Below are positions 22,973-35,278 of a stretch of DNA of 64,000 bases, piece by piece (the first letter of the stretch is position 1; the number at the start of each line of letters is the position of its first letter). The notes beneath the pieces are model-generated. The model was not told the origin of the DNA, did not search any database, and was given only the letters and a program-made list of their open reading frames with translations. The position numbers and the translations under genes were made by a program. Source of the DNA: Brassica napus (taxonomy: Eukaryota; Streptophyta; Magnoliopsida; Brassicales; Brassicaceae); contig NC_063450.1 of NCBI RefSeq assembly GCF_020379485.1, positions 26,512,137-26,576,136 of the forward strand, read 5' to 3'.

Positions 22973-24697
22973 TGTGTTGTGATTTTGCATAGTTTTAGCT
23001 TTGTTATTTCATATATATTCATGCATTAACCTTACATTTATTTGCATTTAGAGTCTATTGCATGTACATTTGCATCTTGTAGGTGTTGGATGAATTGTTT
23101 GGAGTTTTGGAGGTGATTAGAGCACAAAAGGAGCTTTCGAGGAGTCTTGAACCGAACGTGTGAAAGACAAGCATTGATGAAGGTCTTAAAGATATCTTTT
23201 GAAACTTGTCTTTTGGGAAGACATGGTAAATTGAGTTAGTTTTACAATGGAGGTGGTTTCAAGTCGTTTGGAGCTGTATTGAGGGATTTATGATCAAAAT
23301 ACTACACACATATCAGTATGACATTCCTATCGGCCACCCTAGCAACATCAACAATAGCCTTCGAATTTTAAGCCTTTAGACTCATTTTTATTCACTTAAA
23401 ACCTATAAAACTCATTACTATTCATTATTCTTCTTATTTTTGGTATTCTAAAGGTGTGTGCAACATGGAGAAAGTGGAGAAAACTTTAATGAGTGAATTT
23501 TATCTCTTTAAAGCTTGCAACATGGGGGATGGGTTGTCTATCATGAGTTTGGTGGCTCTTTTGGCCTAACTTTCTCTACCTTTTCTGAAGAGGCAAGACT
23601 ACTTTGGCCATATGAAGGGGCAAAAGGTGTTCTATAATGGAAGAAAGTGGAGAATAACTTTTATGAGTGTGTTTTATGCTTTATGCTTTCACATGATGGA
23701 TGTGTTGTCATCCTCCTTTACTTAGGCTATAAAAGAGACTGCAAGGGGAAGGAGGAAGACACACAATACACAGAGTACAATACAACAAAGAGTAGAGAGT
23801 GAAAGTTTTATAGTTTCATATTTTGTATTTTGAGAGTTTGAGAGAAAACATTTGTTCTTGAGTTGTTCTTCATTGTTCATCATCTATTCTTGAGTTTTAA
23901 TTTCGTTTTGCTTGTTTAATCCTTGTTTATCTTTATTCTCTGTTGTATCTACTTGAATATGCTTCAATTTATTATGAGATTAAGTGTTTTCATGGAGATT
24001 AGTGAGTAGTTTCCTTAAGAATTCATGGGTTAGGGAGATTAGAGTAATTTAGTGAAGATCTATGGTGTTATTGTATTAGATCCTTGTATGAACTTGCTTG
24101 TTGAGTATTTTTAATGCTTGTTTAGTCTTGATCACTCTAAACCTGATTTCTAAACACTTCTCATCAGACATGATTAGATGAAGTGTTTGAATCAACTCAA
24201 CTAAGCTCTAGTGAGATTAGCCAAGGACACTTGATGTTAAAATTGCTAGATAGTTATTAAACTTGAACTTAAAGATTGCTTGATTGAATTAAGCCAAAGA
24301 CATTTGATGTTTAATGATTTCTAAGCAAATGGACATTTACCTAGACATAGGACTTGTCTAAAATTGTGTTTAGACTTAAGAGATTACTTTGATTGAAAGC
24401 TTGTCACCTAGATTGGATCTTAGTTACTTGAAGTCAATTCCCAATACCCATGGATTCACTTGTCTAAATTGATTAAAACCTTGTTGTATTGCTCTGTTTG
24501 CTATTGTTACTTGTCACACACTCACCACTATTGAATCTGCTTAGCTTAAGAAATGACTTGTACTCTCACTGATTCACATCACTAGGACTGATTTGACATT
24601 CACCCCACTATACTACAACATTTGCAATAGGCAGAAAAACCTATTATCAAATTAGCGCTGTTGCCAATCCTAGTCTGATTGTGACATTGAGTTTGAG
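22973..24697 (+). mobile_element. Athila/Tat-type LTR plus leader stub, copy 1
   Basis: The LTR spans 22973-24649 (1677 bases), starting TGTGTTGTGATTTTGCA and ending CTATTATCA. It is followed by ATTAGCGCTGTTGCC, a derivative of the TTGGCGCCGTTGCC primer-binding region of Athila/Tat elements. A TATA box (CTATAAAAG) is at 23727-23735. In this copy only ~48 bases of leader remain before the fusion to WAT1 exon 1 at 24696. The same LTR in copy 2 continues into gag. Confidence 0.8.
23727..23735 (+). promoter_or_regulatory. TATA box in Athila-type LTR
   Basis: CTATAAAAG inside the LTR. A transcript starting just downstream would run in the sense direction through the leader into the WAT1 exon-1 fragment at 24703. 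Confidence 0.5.
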
Positions 24698-25076
24698 ATC
24701 AAATGGAGAGTGAGAAAATGTGGGGAGGCTTAATGAATAGAGTGAAACCATACTTAGCAATGATATCTATGCAATTTGGTTATGCCGGTATGTACATAAT
24801 CACCATGGTCTCTCTTAAGCATGGCATGAACCATTACATCCTGGCCGTTTACCGCCACGCAATCGCCACGGTCGTCATCGCGCCGTTTGCTCTATTTCAT
24901 GAGAGGTATATATATAACTCTTTTTGTCTTATTTGTGAATTAACTGACAGAAAATTCTAGACCAAAGCTCTATAGTAGAAAAAGAGTATGTCAATTAACA
25001 TAGCATTAACTACTATACTACCATAATTTCGATGTCTATGTAAGTTTTGCCGTATCTAGGTCATACAAACATGTTA
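24696..25076 (+). pseudogene. WAT1 exon 1 plus partial intron 1 fragment at the duplication junction
   Basis: This matches 5560-5940 with one visible change (base 24960, G for C). It starts 7 bases upstream of the WAT1 ATG (24703), includes all of exon 1 (24703-24905) and 171 bases of intron 1, then switches at CATGTTA to the left edge of copy 2. It has no WAT1 promoter and no exon 2, so it cannot encode a transporter. The left join shares AG and the right join shares seven bases with the flanking sequences. Confidence 0.93.
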
Positions 25077-25124
25077 CTTGGACTCGAAGCAGTCGCTGAT
25101 CACACCTTTTGTTTTTCCATATTA

Positions 25125-25724
25125 GAGCATCGCCAATGAGGAACATCATTTTGGGGATGGATAATATTTAAAATGAAAGTTCGAGGATGAATTGTTCCAA
25201 AACCTACATATTTTTTGAATTTGTTAATATATTACATTTTAATATTTAGCTTTAATAATAATCAATTATAAGCACTAAAATTTTATAAGTAAGTAATAAA
25301 TATACAATTAAAACATCAAATTGAGATTTTAGGATTTTCTTATATTGTAAAACCAAAAATTCATATATGAGTCATAAACCAAACATCAAATTTGAGATTT
25401 AAGGATTTTCTTATTTTTGGTTTTACAATATTTATGACTCATATATGAACTTTTGGTTTTACTGATAATATATATTTGAGTATTAAAGTGAAATATTATT
25501 ATAAAAATTAAAGTGATACCTAAATAATATTAGTAGAATAATATGTAAGTTATATAATTATAAAGAATAAAATGAAAAGTAAATAATTTTTTGAGGTTTT
25601 GAATAGTAAAACATCAAATTTGAGATTTTATTATTCAGACACTCAAAAATTTGAAAGTTTAAAAATTTGTTGGAAAAGTTAAAAACTTAAAATTTGAAGG
25701 TTTAAGAACATGTTGGAGATGCTC
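25125..25724. mobile_element. MITE with TTA target duplication, copy 2
   Basis: Second copy of the element at 3581-4180, with the same inverted ends, internal hairpin and TTA flanks. It now lies 49 bases right of the central duplication junction. Confidence 0.7.
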
Positions 25725-25727
25725 TTA

Positions 25728-26984
25728 GCTGATCAAAATTGAGGAGAAATTTCGAAAAAAGATGCGCTGGGATGGGTTGTTAATTTTTCCAATTCCATAT
25801 CAGCTGGCTACTTGGACCATCTATAATCCGGGTTACACTGAACACTTACATGACATCCTGATTATTACCGTAGTCGAATAGCTCTAACACACGTTGGGAG
25901 AGGACTCCCACTAAATTATACGCCCTCTGTTTGAATTTTTTAATTAGTCAGTGTTTAAGGTTTTTACACAACTATTAAGAAATTGTTAACTTTTATTCAT
26001 TTTGCATTAGTTAAGCTTAATCCAACTAAAAATTATTCAATAAAAAGTTAGTCAAAAACACCAAATAACATTAAAATTTTGCATAGAAATTTGAAAATAT
26101 TATTTAAATTGAAACAAAAATAAATATTAAAACGCCAACTAAAAAGAAAAGAGGGAGTATATATTAGTGGATTCAGATATCCGTGACTAAATTTATTGAT
26201 TCTTTTAAAATGATAATCCCACACGTTACTCATTGTAATGAAGCCAATTAGCATAATGAAATATAAGAAAATCCTTTGAAAATAAAATAAAAATATGTAA
26301 TATTATTTAGATTATATGTTATATATATGATATATTACAAGTAGCAACAAGAGATGAATAGTTTCGTGAATATTCAGGTTGATACAGAATTTTCTTAGAT
26401 GTGTGATGAGTGGACAAAAATGAATGATGTTTGCAAGTTGATTATATATTATATAATGTAAGTGCATGCTTTTGATTCTCGAAACTATTTGCTTATAACT
26501 TACGGATATATAAGTTATATATAAGTTCGGCTTGGACGTAAAAGTCTAAATATAATTTGTTATACATTGCTTGCTACACTACATTCTTTTTATTGGTACG
26601 ATACTTTATGATTCGTTATCACTATATTATTACTACCTTGACAAAAACATTATTAATTAGTGATCTTAGATGCTAATAAACCAGCCATCTTGATTATGCA
26701 AATATGTATTCCAAAAAAGAAGCAACATTGCTCTTCATACGCAAGTCTTTATAACCAATAGTCCAAATAATTAATAAATTATAATAGGTGTGTAACCAAA
26801 GAAACTTACGAGATACGACCTAACCGGTTTGGATCATATATATAGAACAATACTATAGTTAGCCACACATAATGGATAATTATTTGATAAAATTAAAAAA
26901 AATGTATAACTAAAGTGATGCATAGATAACCAATGGCTGTAAAAATGCACTCGTATATTGCCTTTTGTGTCAGCCCAATTTGGC
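25728..26984. other. Intergenic region upstream of WAT1 copy 2
   Basis: Repeats 4184-5440 almost exactly. No gene is supported. WAT1 copy 2 keeps this entire upstream region, so its promoter is intact back to the MITE. Confidence 0.5.
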
Positions 26985-26992
26985 TATATAAG
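26985..26992 (+). promoter_or_regulatory. Probable TATA box of WAT1 gene, copy 2
   Basis: TATATAAG, identical to the copy 1 site and at the same distance from the start codon. Confidence 0.55.
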
Positions 26993-27110
26993 CAAGTACG
27001 CTCTTGTCTGGTGTAATCATTCACAGTTATAAGGCTCATAGTCAAGTACAATATTGATACATCAATACAATCAAGAAAGAGAAACCTATAGAAAAAGAAA
27101 CATAGATCAA

Positions 27111-29455
27111 ATGGAGAGTGAGAAAATGTGGGGAGGCTTAATGAATAGAGTGAAACCATACTTAGCAATGATATCTATGCAATTTGGTTATGCCGGTATG
27201 TACATAATCACCATGGTCTCTCTTAAGCATGGCATGAACCATTACATCCTGGCCGTTTACCGCCACGCAATCGCCACGGTCGTCATCGCGCCGTTTGCTC
27301 TATTTCATGAGAGGTATATATATAACTCTTTTTGTCTTATTTGTGAATTAACTGACAGAAAATTCTACACCAAAGCTCTATAGTAGAAAAAGAGTATGTC
27401 AATTAACATAGCATTAACTACTATACTACCATAATTTCGATGTCTATGTAAGTTTTGCCGTATCTAGGTCATACAAACATGTTAAATCTTATAACTTAAT
27501 AAAATCAAGTATGTAATTTTTTTATTGTTATGCGTATGCAGGAAAACAAGGCCGAAGATGACGTTCCGGATATTCCTTCAAATTGCGCTGCTCGGATTTA
27601 TTGAGTAATACTCGTCCATTAGTCTCATAATACATTCACAACTAAACACTATAAGAACAATCTCCGCATATTTTTTGAAGTTCTTATATAGTTAATAAAT
27701 ATATTAGTAGTAGTGATAATTAAATAAAAAGGTCATTAAATGGGTGTTACTAAAATGATAGGCCGGTGCTGGATCAGAATCTCTACTACGTCGGGATGAC
27801 TTACACCTCAGCGACTTTCGCTTCTGCTACGGCTAATGTTCTTCCTGCCATCACCTTCGTATTGGCAATCATTTTCAGGTTTACATTATTTTTCTTGATT
27901 CTTGTAAATAAACTCATCAAACATTTCAAGCTTAGATTCGTATTGACTCCATCAGAAAATTAAAATTGATTCCATCAGAAAATTAAAATTTTCTTATTAA
28001 CTCTTTTTCTTGAACTGAACATTCTTATATATCAACTTGTTAGTGAGATTATTAATATATATTTTTGCTGCTGGTAAATTGTCCTGCTTTATTCACTTTG
28101 ATTTTATTTTGAGGATTTTGACTTTTAATTCCCATGCCGTGGGAACAAGATTATAATTAATGGAATCATAGGTAAACACAGTTATCAGTATGTTCGTGGA
28201 ACATGATACCCCCTGAATAATTAATTAATAAACACCAAAAGAAATATACCGTGTGAGATCATTACAATTATACTAACGTAAGATGCCATTAGAAGTCTAG
28301 AACATGACTGTAAGCCAAGTTAAGAAAAACATGACTGTTGTTTTCCATGCAAATGTAATTTTTATAAAACAATTAGACGTAAGCTCGAAATAAATTCTTT
28401 ATATAAAAATTTCAGATTAGAGAGCGTGAATTTTAAGAAGGTACGAAGCATAGCCAAAGTTATCGGAACAGTTATTACAGTCTCCGGAGCACTTCTCATG
28501 ACTCTCTACAAAGGTCCAATCATTGACTTTATAAAATTCGGTGGTGGTGGAGGAGGAGGCGGTGACGGTGCAGGAGGACCTCACGGCGGTGCAGCATCAG
28601 CGGCTTTGGACAAACACTGGGTTCCGGGAACTCTAATGTTGTTGGGGAGAACTTTTGGTTGGGCCGGTTTCTTCATTCTACAAGTGAGTACCAATTAATA
28701 CATAATTTCCGGTTTACTCAGTAACCATAGAAAACTTCTAATGGTTCTGTCTTATTATGTTAAAACGCAGTCATTTACACTGAAGGAGTACCCAGCTGAG
28801 CTATCATTAACGGCGTTAATATGTTTGATGGGAACGTTAGAAGGAACTGCCGTCTCATTGGTAACGGTACGTGACCTGAGCGCTTGGAAAATCGGCTTCG
28901 ACTCTAATCTCTTCGCAGCCGCGTACTCCGTAAGTATATATTAATTAGTTTTAAATAATTTACTAATGAAACTGATTAATTAAAATAATTAACTAAATAA
29001 ATTGGTGATTAGGGGGTGATATGTTCGGGAGTGGCGTATTACGTGCAAGGAGTAGTGATGAGAGAAAGAGGACCTGTTTTCGTTGCGACATTTAATCCTC
29101 TATGTGTCGTTATAACTGCAGCTCTTGGTGTTGTTGTATTGTCTGAAAGTATTCATCTTGGAAGGTATTTTTTTCTCATTTTATTTCTTTCTAAAATTAA
29201 TAATTTTCGTTATTAAATTGTTTTCTTATAATATTTTTTTGCAGTGTGATTGGAACGATATTTATAATTGTGGGCCTATACACTGTTGTATGGGGTAAAG
29301 GCAAAGATAAGAGAATGACGGATGATGATAGCAAAGAACTTCCGGTTAAGATTTCGGTTAAAGAGGTAGACGCCAATAGAGTCTTAGCCGGAAAATTGGA
29401 GATGAAAACAAAGGAAGGCCAGGAGACTAATAAGGCTAATCAAGCTGGGATTTGA
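27111..29455 (+). CDS. WAT1-related (nodulin MtN21/EamA-like, UMAMIT) transporter, copy 2
   Basis: Same seven-exon structure as copy 1, shifted by 21544: 27111-27313, 27542-27604, 27762-27878, 28416-28683, 28771-28929, 29013-29164 and 29245-29455. It encodes the same 390-residue protein. The differences I see are intronic (for example 28721 and 28942), and all splice sites are kept. With the upstream region and 3' flank also duplicated, this copy should be expressible. The two copies together would double transporter dosage unless silenced. Confidence 0.92.
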
Positions 29456-30079
29456 GGATACTTGAGTGATAAAAGGCCTTTCTATGTATATTGTTTATGC
29501 TTTCTTTTCTTGCTTTCTACGGTTTGGCAGATCATATGTAACTGATGAGATTAATCAAATCATCTTATAGTTAACAAAAAGGTTTTGCTCGTTAGTAGGT
29601 TTCCATGTCGAAACAAAAGTGAATCTTCTAAAATCCATGAAACTTCAGGTTTTCTTGCCATTAGAAGCGTTTCTACCAAGACTCTTAAATTAGCACAACA
29701 TCTTTTTCGAACTTGAATTTACAAACAAAATAAAATTAGGCTTCGTCATTGTATCTAATATGCATAACTAATTAGATTACAATTGATCAAAGAACAAAAG
29801 AAAAACTAATTAGGTTTGTTTTCTTGTTCAACAACTACATAGCTTTTTTTTTTTTTTTTTTAAACACAACAACTAAATAGCTTGATAACAATTTTTACTT
29901 AAGAAAAAAGATATTTAAAATAGTAATGGAGAACCAATTCATTGCAATCATCTAGATGTTGATGTAATGTAATATCTTCCGAGAGTTTAGAGATTTCAAT
30001 TGATCACTGATCATAGTGATAACACCAGGCCTGGTCGTAGCTCGCACTCTTAAATATCTAATTTTTGTTTCTGGAATAA

Positions 30080-30965
30080 GAGTATCTCCAAAGTATTACT
30101 CCAATATTTACTTCAAAATGGTGTAACTCCAAGATGGAGTTGAGTTTTACTGTAATGTATTACTCCATTTTTTACTCCAAAAAAATATTCACAAATTATT
30201 CCTTTTTTATTTAGTTAATAATTGTTAGTAGTACCTTCAACTTATAAAAATTAAACAATTAAATTAACTATTTTATATTTACAAAACTTTCATAAAAATA
30301 TATTTTATTTAAATTAAATATTTATTAATAAAAATACAGTTAGATATTTTCTTCCAACTTCAATTGGTGTAATTTTCATCATATGCAATTTTCCTAATTC
30401 AAAAACAAAATTATGCATTAAAAGAACATAAAGAAGAAAACAAAGTTTTGTTTTGTATTTTAAATTACGTACTTGATCCAAATGTTTCTGCATATATTAA
30501 GTTTAACAAGTACAATGTTATCAATCGAAATGTTGACCCACAAGATAAACAAACTCATCTATTTTGTTTGAACGATACTTCACTGATTCCAAAAACAGTT
30601 TACAGAATTATTAAATCACTTATTTCTATTATATTATATTATATTATAAATTATTACGTTTAGTTTTGATTTTTATTAGTTTATGCATCTTTTATGAAAA
30701 ACTATTAAATAATATTTTGTGGAGTATTATATTTATTTTCATGTTATTGTATTATTTTATATATTATTTAAGTATGAAATAAAAATATTCAAGATTAAAA
30801 GGACCATTTCATAAATAAAAAAAGTTCAACTTCAAAATGCAAAAGTAATATTTTGTAACCCTAACCATTAATCCATTTTAGAGTTGAATATAAAGTGGGA
30901 TTGAAGAAGATATTATTTCAAAATGAAGTTTGGAATAAAAAATGAAGTAGAGTCAGAGATGCCTC
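30080..30965. mobile_element. MITE-like element, copy 2
   Basis: Second copy of 8535-9420. The left inverted end has mutated from GAGCATCTCC to GAGTATCTCC, and one base differs just outside the element. Confidence 0.45.
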
Positions 30966-32138
30966 GAGAATAAACAAGTACATGAGATGAGATGGTAGCC
31001 GAGACAATGATACAAAAACATAAACATGTGATGTATGAATAGACGAAGACAGTTTTTGGTTTCTAATTACCGCATACCCAGCTAAATGTTCCACAGAAGG
31101 TTTTTATTGGATTATGACCACCTCGAGGGACTATGAAGTGCTCATTACCCAATGGATCACATATTTGTCTGGCGTGGAGTGGTACATATGGCTGTTGCTT
31201 TTCTTGATGCCTTCATACATATATTCACGATACAATTTTTTACACACTTCTCATCCATTACATAAGAATGGGAGATTTGTGATGAAAACATCATTGTAAA
31301 CAAAATTTACAATCTTTAAAACACTGAATTTTTTCTTTGATACTTGAGCTGCCATATCGTACAGTAGTTATTACACCTTTTAAATCATATATGTTTCTTT
31401 ATTGTGGTTTTAAAATAAGATGATTCAGTACAAAGATTCCAAGTCAATGTAGATGTATTTATATGTTTAGTAAATTTAGTTTTAACAGGTTTTAAAAAAT
31501 TACGACCAGTTATTAAGCTGTCAATTTTTTTTTGTAAGCTAATCTGAACAAATATTTGTTATAAATAAATTGTAACTAATTGTTCTCACTAATATTATTA
31601 CGGGACACTAATTTTAAACCCACATCATCACATAAATAATTTATGACCTAAATAAATACTTAAGTAGCTTTTATAAAATAAATGACAATTCTCCTAAACA
31701 GGAAAAACGATTGTTTCTATATATACTTGCTATATATATTATATATAGACCACAAAGATAAAGTTAGAAAATAACATTCATTAAATAGGAAAGTTACTAA
31801 ATTATTTTTAATAAACTCAAATTTAAAAATATAAAAAAAATTTATTTAAAACTAAATTAATTATTTAACTATATCATAGACAAAACAAAACAAAATTTTA
31901 AGTTTTCAAGAACGTTTTTCAAATTAAATTTTTGTTTGGTAAATATTAATGAAATATTGAAAAAATATATTTATTTATATATTATTTTAATTTAGAACTA
32001 AACTAGAGCTTCAACAAGAACAACGGTACATAAGTTCTTGTATATAAACGTTTCCTTTTAGTTAAATAGAAAAAGATGTTCATCTATACAAAAATCCTCC
32101 ATTTGTTTGTTTTGTAAGAAATTGATGAATTATCTTTT
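30966..32138. other. AT-rich intergenic DNA, copy 2
   Basis: Repeats 9421-10592. Nothing further recognised. Confidence 0.4.
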
Positions 32139-32166
32139 ATTAGGAATTTTCATGCGCCATGCGCAG
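32139..32166 (-). mobile_element. Helitron 3' terminus with mutated end, copy 2
   Basis: Same hairpin as 10593-10620, but the terminal CTAGT (minus strand) is now CTAAT, a mutation acquired after the segmental duplication or present in one parental copy. Confidence 0.45.
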
Positions 32167-33184
32167 ATATAAAATATTTAAAAATGTTATATATAAATAA
32201 AATTTTCTATTTTTATATTTTAGTTTTATCAGTTTAAAAAATAAAACCATAATGTAATTGTTTTTAGTTTGATTTATTCAAGTTTACTTTGACCTTTTAA
32301 TTTTGCATTATTTAACTTTTGATAAAAATAATTGAAATTTATAAAGTTACTTTATTATATTATTATTTATTTAATTACCATTTTTAAATATGTCTATTTG
32401 TAAATATATAAATTATTTCTAATAATATATACATTAAATAAAAATAACTTATATATGTTGATAAAATATATTTTAAACTACACTTATTTTAATAATAAAA
32501 ATATGATTCATATATTGATGTAAAATTTTAATATTCGTAACTATTATTTATATATAAAAACATATTATTTTAATTGATATAGAAAAGTTATTAGGTATCA
32601 TAAAATCTTACCAAAATGAATATTTACTGAGAAAAAATATTTTTGATATAAAATTTATTAGTTATTACTATATTATGAATCTTTTCCAAAAATATAAATC
32701 CGTATATAAAAAATCATCATTATTATATTTAAGAAATCTTACCAAAAACATAAATCTAAATATAGTAAATTTTACTTGTCACAATTAGATTTATGCTATG
32801 TCATATTTCTTTTAAGCCATGTCATTATTTTTTTGTGAAAGTTAATGTACTGAAGAAACATATACAAATCACTTTTCAAATATAGTGTAGGGGATTTCCC
32901 TCCATAGAATCACAAATTAAGTTTCAAGTTATAAATATATTATAAATATGCATGTATTATCTTTTGATAGTAATAACTGGCCAAGTGCAAAACATAAATC
33001 AATGGTAAGTACATTTCTTTTATTTGCATGTCATCAAATGTTTTACCTAAATCCAATGCACTAGTTTAAGATATTAAATATGGTGATATATAGTGTTTCA
33101 GTTCTTGCAAATATTTAGTTGTTTTGCTAACTTCATGGCTTAAACATAACTACTTAATGAGTTGTTTTGGTTCGTGTTTTGTAG

Positions 33185-33526
33185 GACAAACCTTACAGCA
33201 AACAGACTGAGGCCAAGCCCACAAGATACATACCGCTATGGTAAGATAAACATCACCAGAACAATCAGACTTGCTAGCTCTGCTCGACAGATTAAAGGCA
33301 ACCAACGATACGCCCTGAACAGAGCATCATTTTACCCAAGTGACACCCCTTTGAAACTAGCTGACTTTCAAAATTGATGGCGTATACACGCCTGGAAACA
33401 TATCTGACCAGCGCACAAAAAGAGAGATATTCCCTGTCACATTTGTGATGCAAACTGATTTCGGAGGTTGTTTTCAAGAATTTGCCAAAGCTGGCACCTT
33501 GATGGTTACTCTTTCTTCCTTTTCTG
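33185..33526 (+). pseudogene. Exon-like remnant of an unidentified gene, copy 2
   Basis: Second copy of 11639-11980, with the same stops and frame changes and the same acceptor and donor-like borders. The damage predates the segmental duplication. Confidence 0.4.
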
Positions 33527-33833
33527 GTGAGTTAAATATTACTTTGACTGTTTTCTCTTGGTTTCTCTAAGCTCTTTTATTCTTGAACCTCATACGTTCA
33601 TATTTGCATCCAAGATATCCATACGGTAAGCAATATATATAGCGTTCTCAAACCGAGAGATAGACCTTAAGGAAGCCAAAGTTATGTGCGTCTTCTAATT
33701 GTTGACTTCATGACCATTTTATTAACCGTGTGGACTTTGGTCTAACAATCAGAATGTTACTTGGGAAGTGGAGTCCTACCAGTAGAAAAGTGTACAATCT
33801 ATACTCACGCTGCACCGTTTAGGTGAGATCCCC

Positions 33834-34170
33834 CAATGGGGTTGATTGGGAAGGGCTTTAGAAGTGCTGTTAGATCTCTCTACAGCCTAAATTATTTCTA
33901 CAGCCTAAATCTTTGCTAATCATGTTTTGTAAATATTTTTTAAAACTACATATTTTTCTTTCTTTTTTATTTATTTTTAGCTGTAGAAAGCCACAAATCT
34001 AAAGCACTTATTTTTTGTTTTAGAAAATTTATACGTAAGTTTTAAATCTTTTTAAACCTACACCTAATATTTTACTGCAAAATTATTTACAGCCACAGCA
34101 AAAAAAAATCTACAATTTTATTTCTAAATCAAAAATATAAAGCTACAGCTCCTTTCAATCATCCTCATTG
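33834..34170. mobile_element. Short inverted-repeat element (hAT-type MITE candidate), copy 2
   Basis: Second copy of 12288-12624 with the same imperfect inverted ends. Confidence 0.45.
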
Positions 34171-34519
34171 ATTCGTGATGGCATCTCTCAACAAGTATCT
34201 CACTTTTGAACAATTTAAAAATAAGAGAAGAATTGAAAGGCAAAAAAAAAAAGTTGAGATACATATCTTAAATGAAAAACTTCCAAAAATAACTGTTTTC
34301 TCTTATGTGTCATTATGTGATTGTTATATTTTTATTTATTTTTAGAAGTTATTTACATTATTAGAGAATAATAATAACAAAATATGTGTGAGAGGCTCAT
34401 GGTAGATACTTTACCATTGATGACACAGTTGGCCACAAAAGTTGAGTCTGTTTTGTGTAAAATGTGGACCATTGCATGAATCTGTGTAGGTGTACCCGAG
34501 ATCATGGACTGTAATATAC

Positions 34520-34547
34520 ACTAGGTAATAATCCGCGCCTTGCGCGG
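34520..34547 (-). mobile_element. Second Helitron 3' terminus, copy 2
   Basis: Same 6-bp stem hairpin and CTAGT end as 12975-13002. Confidence 0.6.
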
Positions 34548-35278
34548 AATGTGATTATTATTTTCATTATTTTTTAATAAAGAGACATTAATCTGTTTAA
34601 TCTGGATATCGGTTCGGTTTTAGGTTGTTTTTTGGTTTTTAATCTCGAAAAATATAATTATAATTTTAAATCAATATTTATTTGGTTTGTTTGGTTAAAA
34701 TGTTTGATTTTTTTTTGTTTTTTTTTTGCTTGTGATAATTAAAAATTACTATTATTTGTTTGTTTTTATGTTATGAATCTTAGATAGTCGTGATGTCGAA
34801 CCAATGGTTTTGTATTATAGTTTTTAAATGGATAATAATTAAAAAAAAAGAAAAGAAAATTATTAAGACAAATCATTTTACTACAATTTGGTCGATAGTG
34901 AAAGAGGCATTAAGAAAAAAAAATTTTAACTTCCAAAAAAATAGATATTTCAGTTGTGGTAAATACTTAGTTATAAGGTGCCCACGTCAATGTGCACATG
35001 TATGTGTATGTAAAAGTATATAAATATAGTTGATAAATATATAAAGATACTGTTAATTAGTATTAAATGACATTTTTTCAAAATATACATGAAAAATAAA
35101 ATTCTTAAAATGAAATTATTTAAAAACAAAAATATTGGAAAATTTATATAAACTATAATATATAACTTACATATAATTCTTTAAATATATGTATATATAT
35201 ATGCATATAACGGATCAAGTTGGATATTCGTTCCTATAAATATTGATATTTGTGATTTGCTTTTTTTTTAATGGATAT

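Larger units (their letters stand above)
3526..24697. repeat. Tandem segmental duplication, copy 1
   Basis: Everything from 3526 reappears from 25070 onward at an offset of 21544-21546 bases, with only scattered single-base and homopolymer differences until about 20634. Beyond that the second copy has a ~1.2 kb deletion and the offset becomes ~20350. Copy 1 ends at 24696-24697 inside the leader of an Athila-type retroelement, where it is joined to a WAT1 fragment. The 7-base string CATGTTA at 3526-3532 is the left edge and recurs at the central junction (25070-25076). The unit carries complete WAT1, cysteine-rich peptide and UREF genes. Confidence 0.95.
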
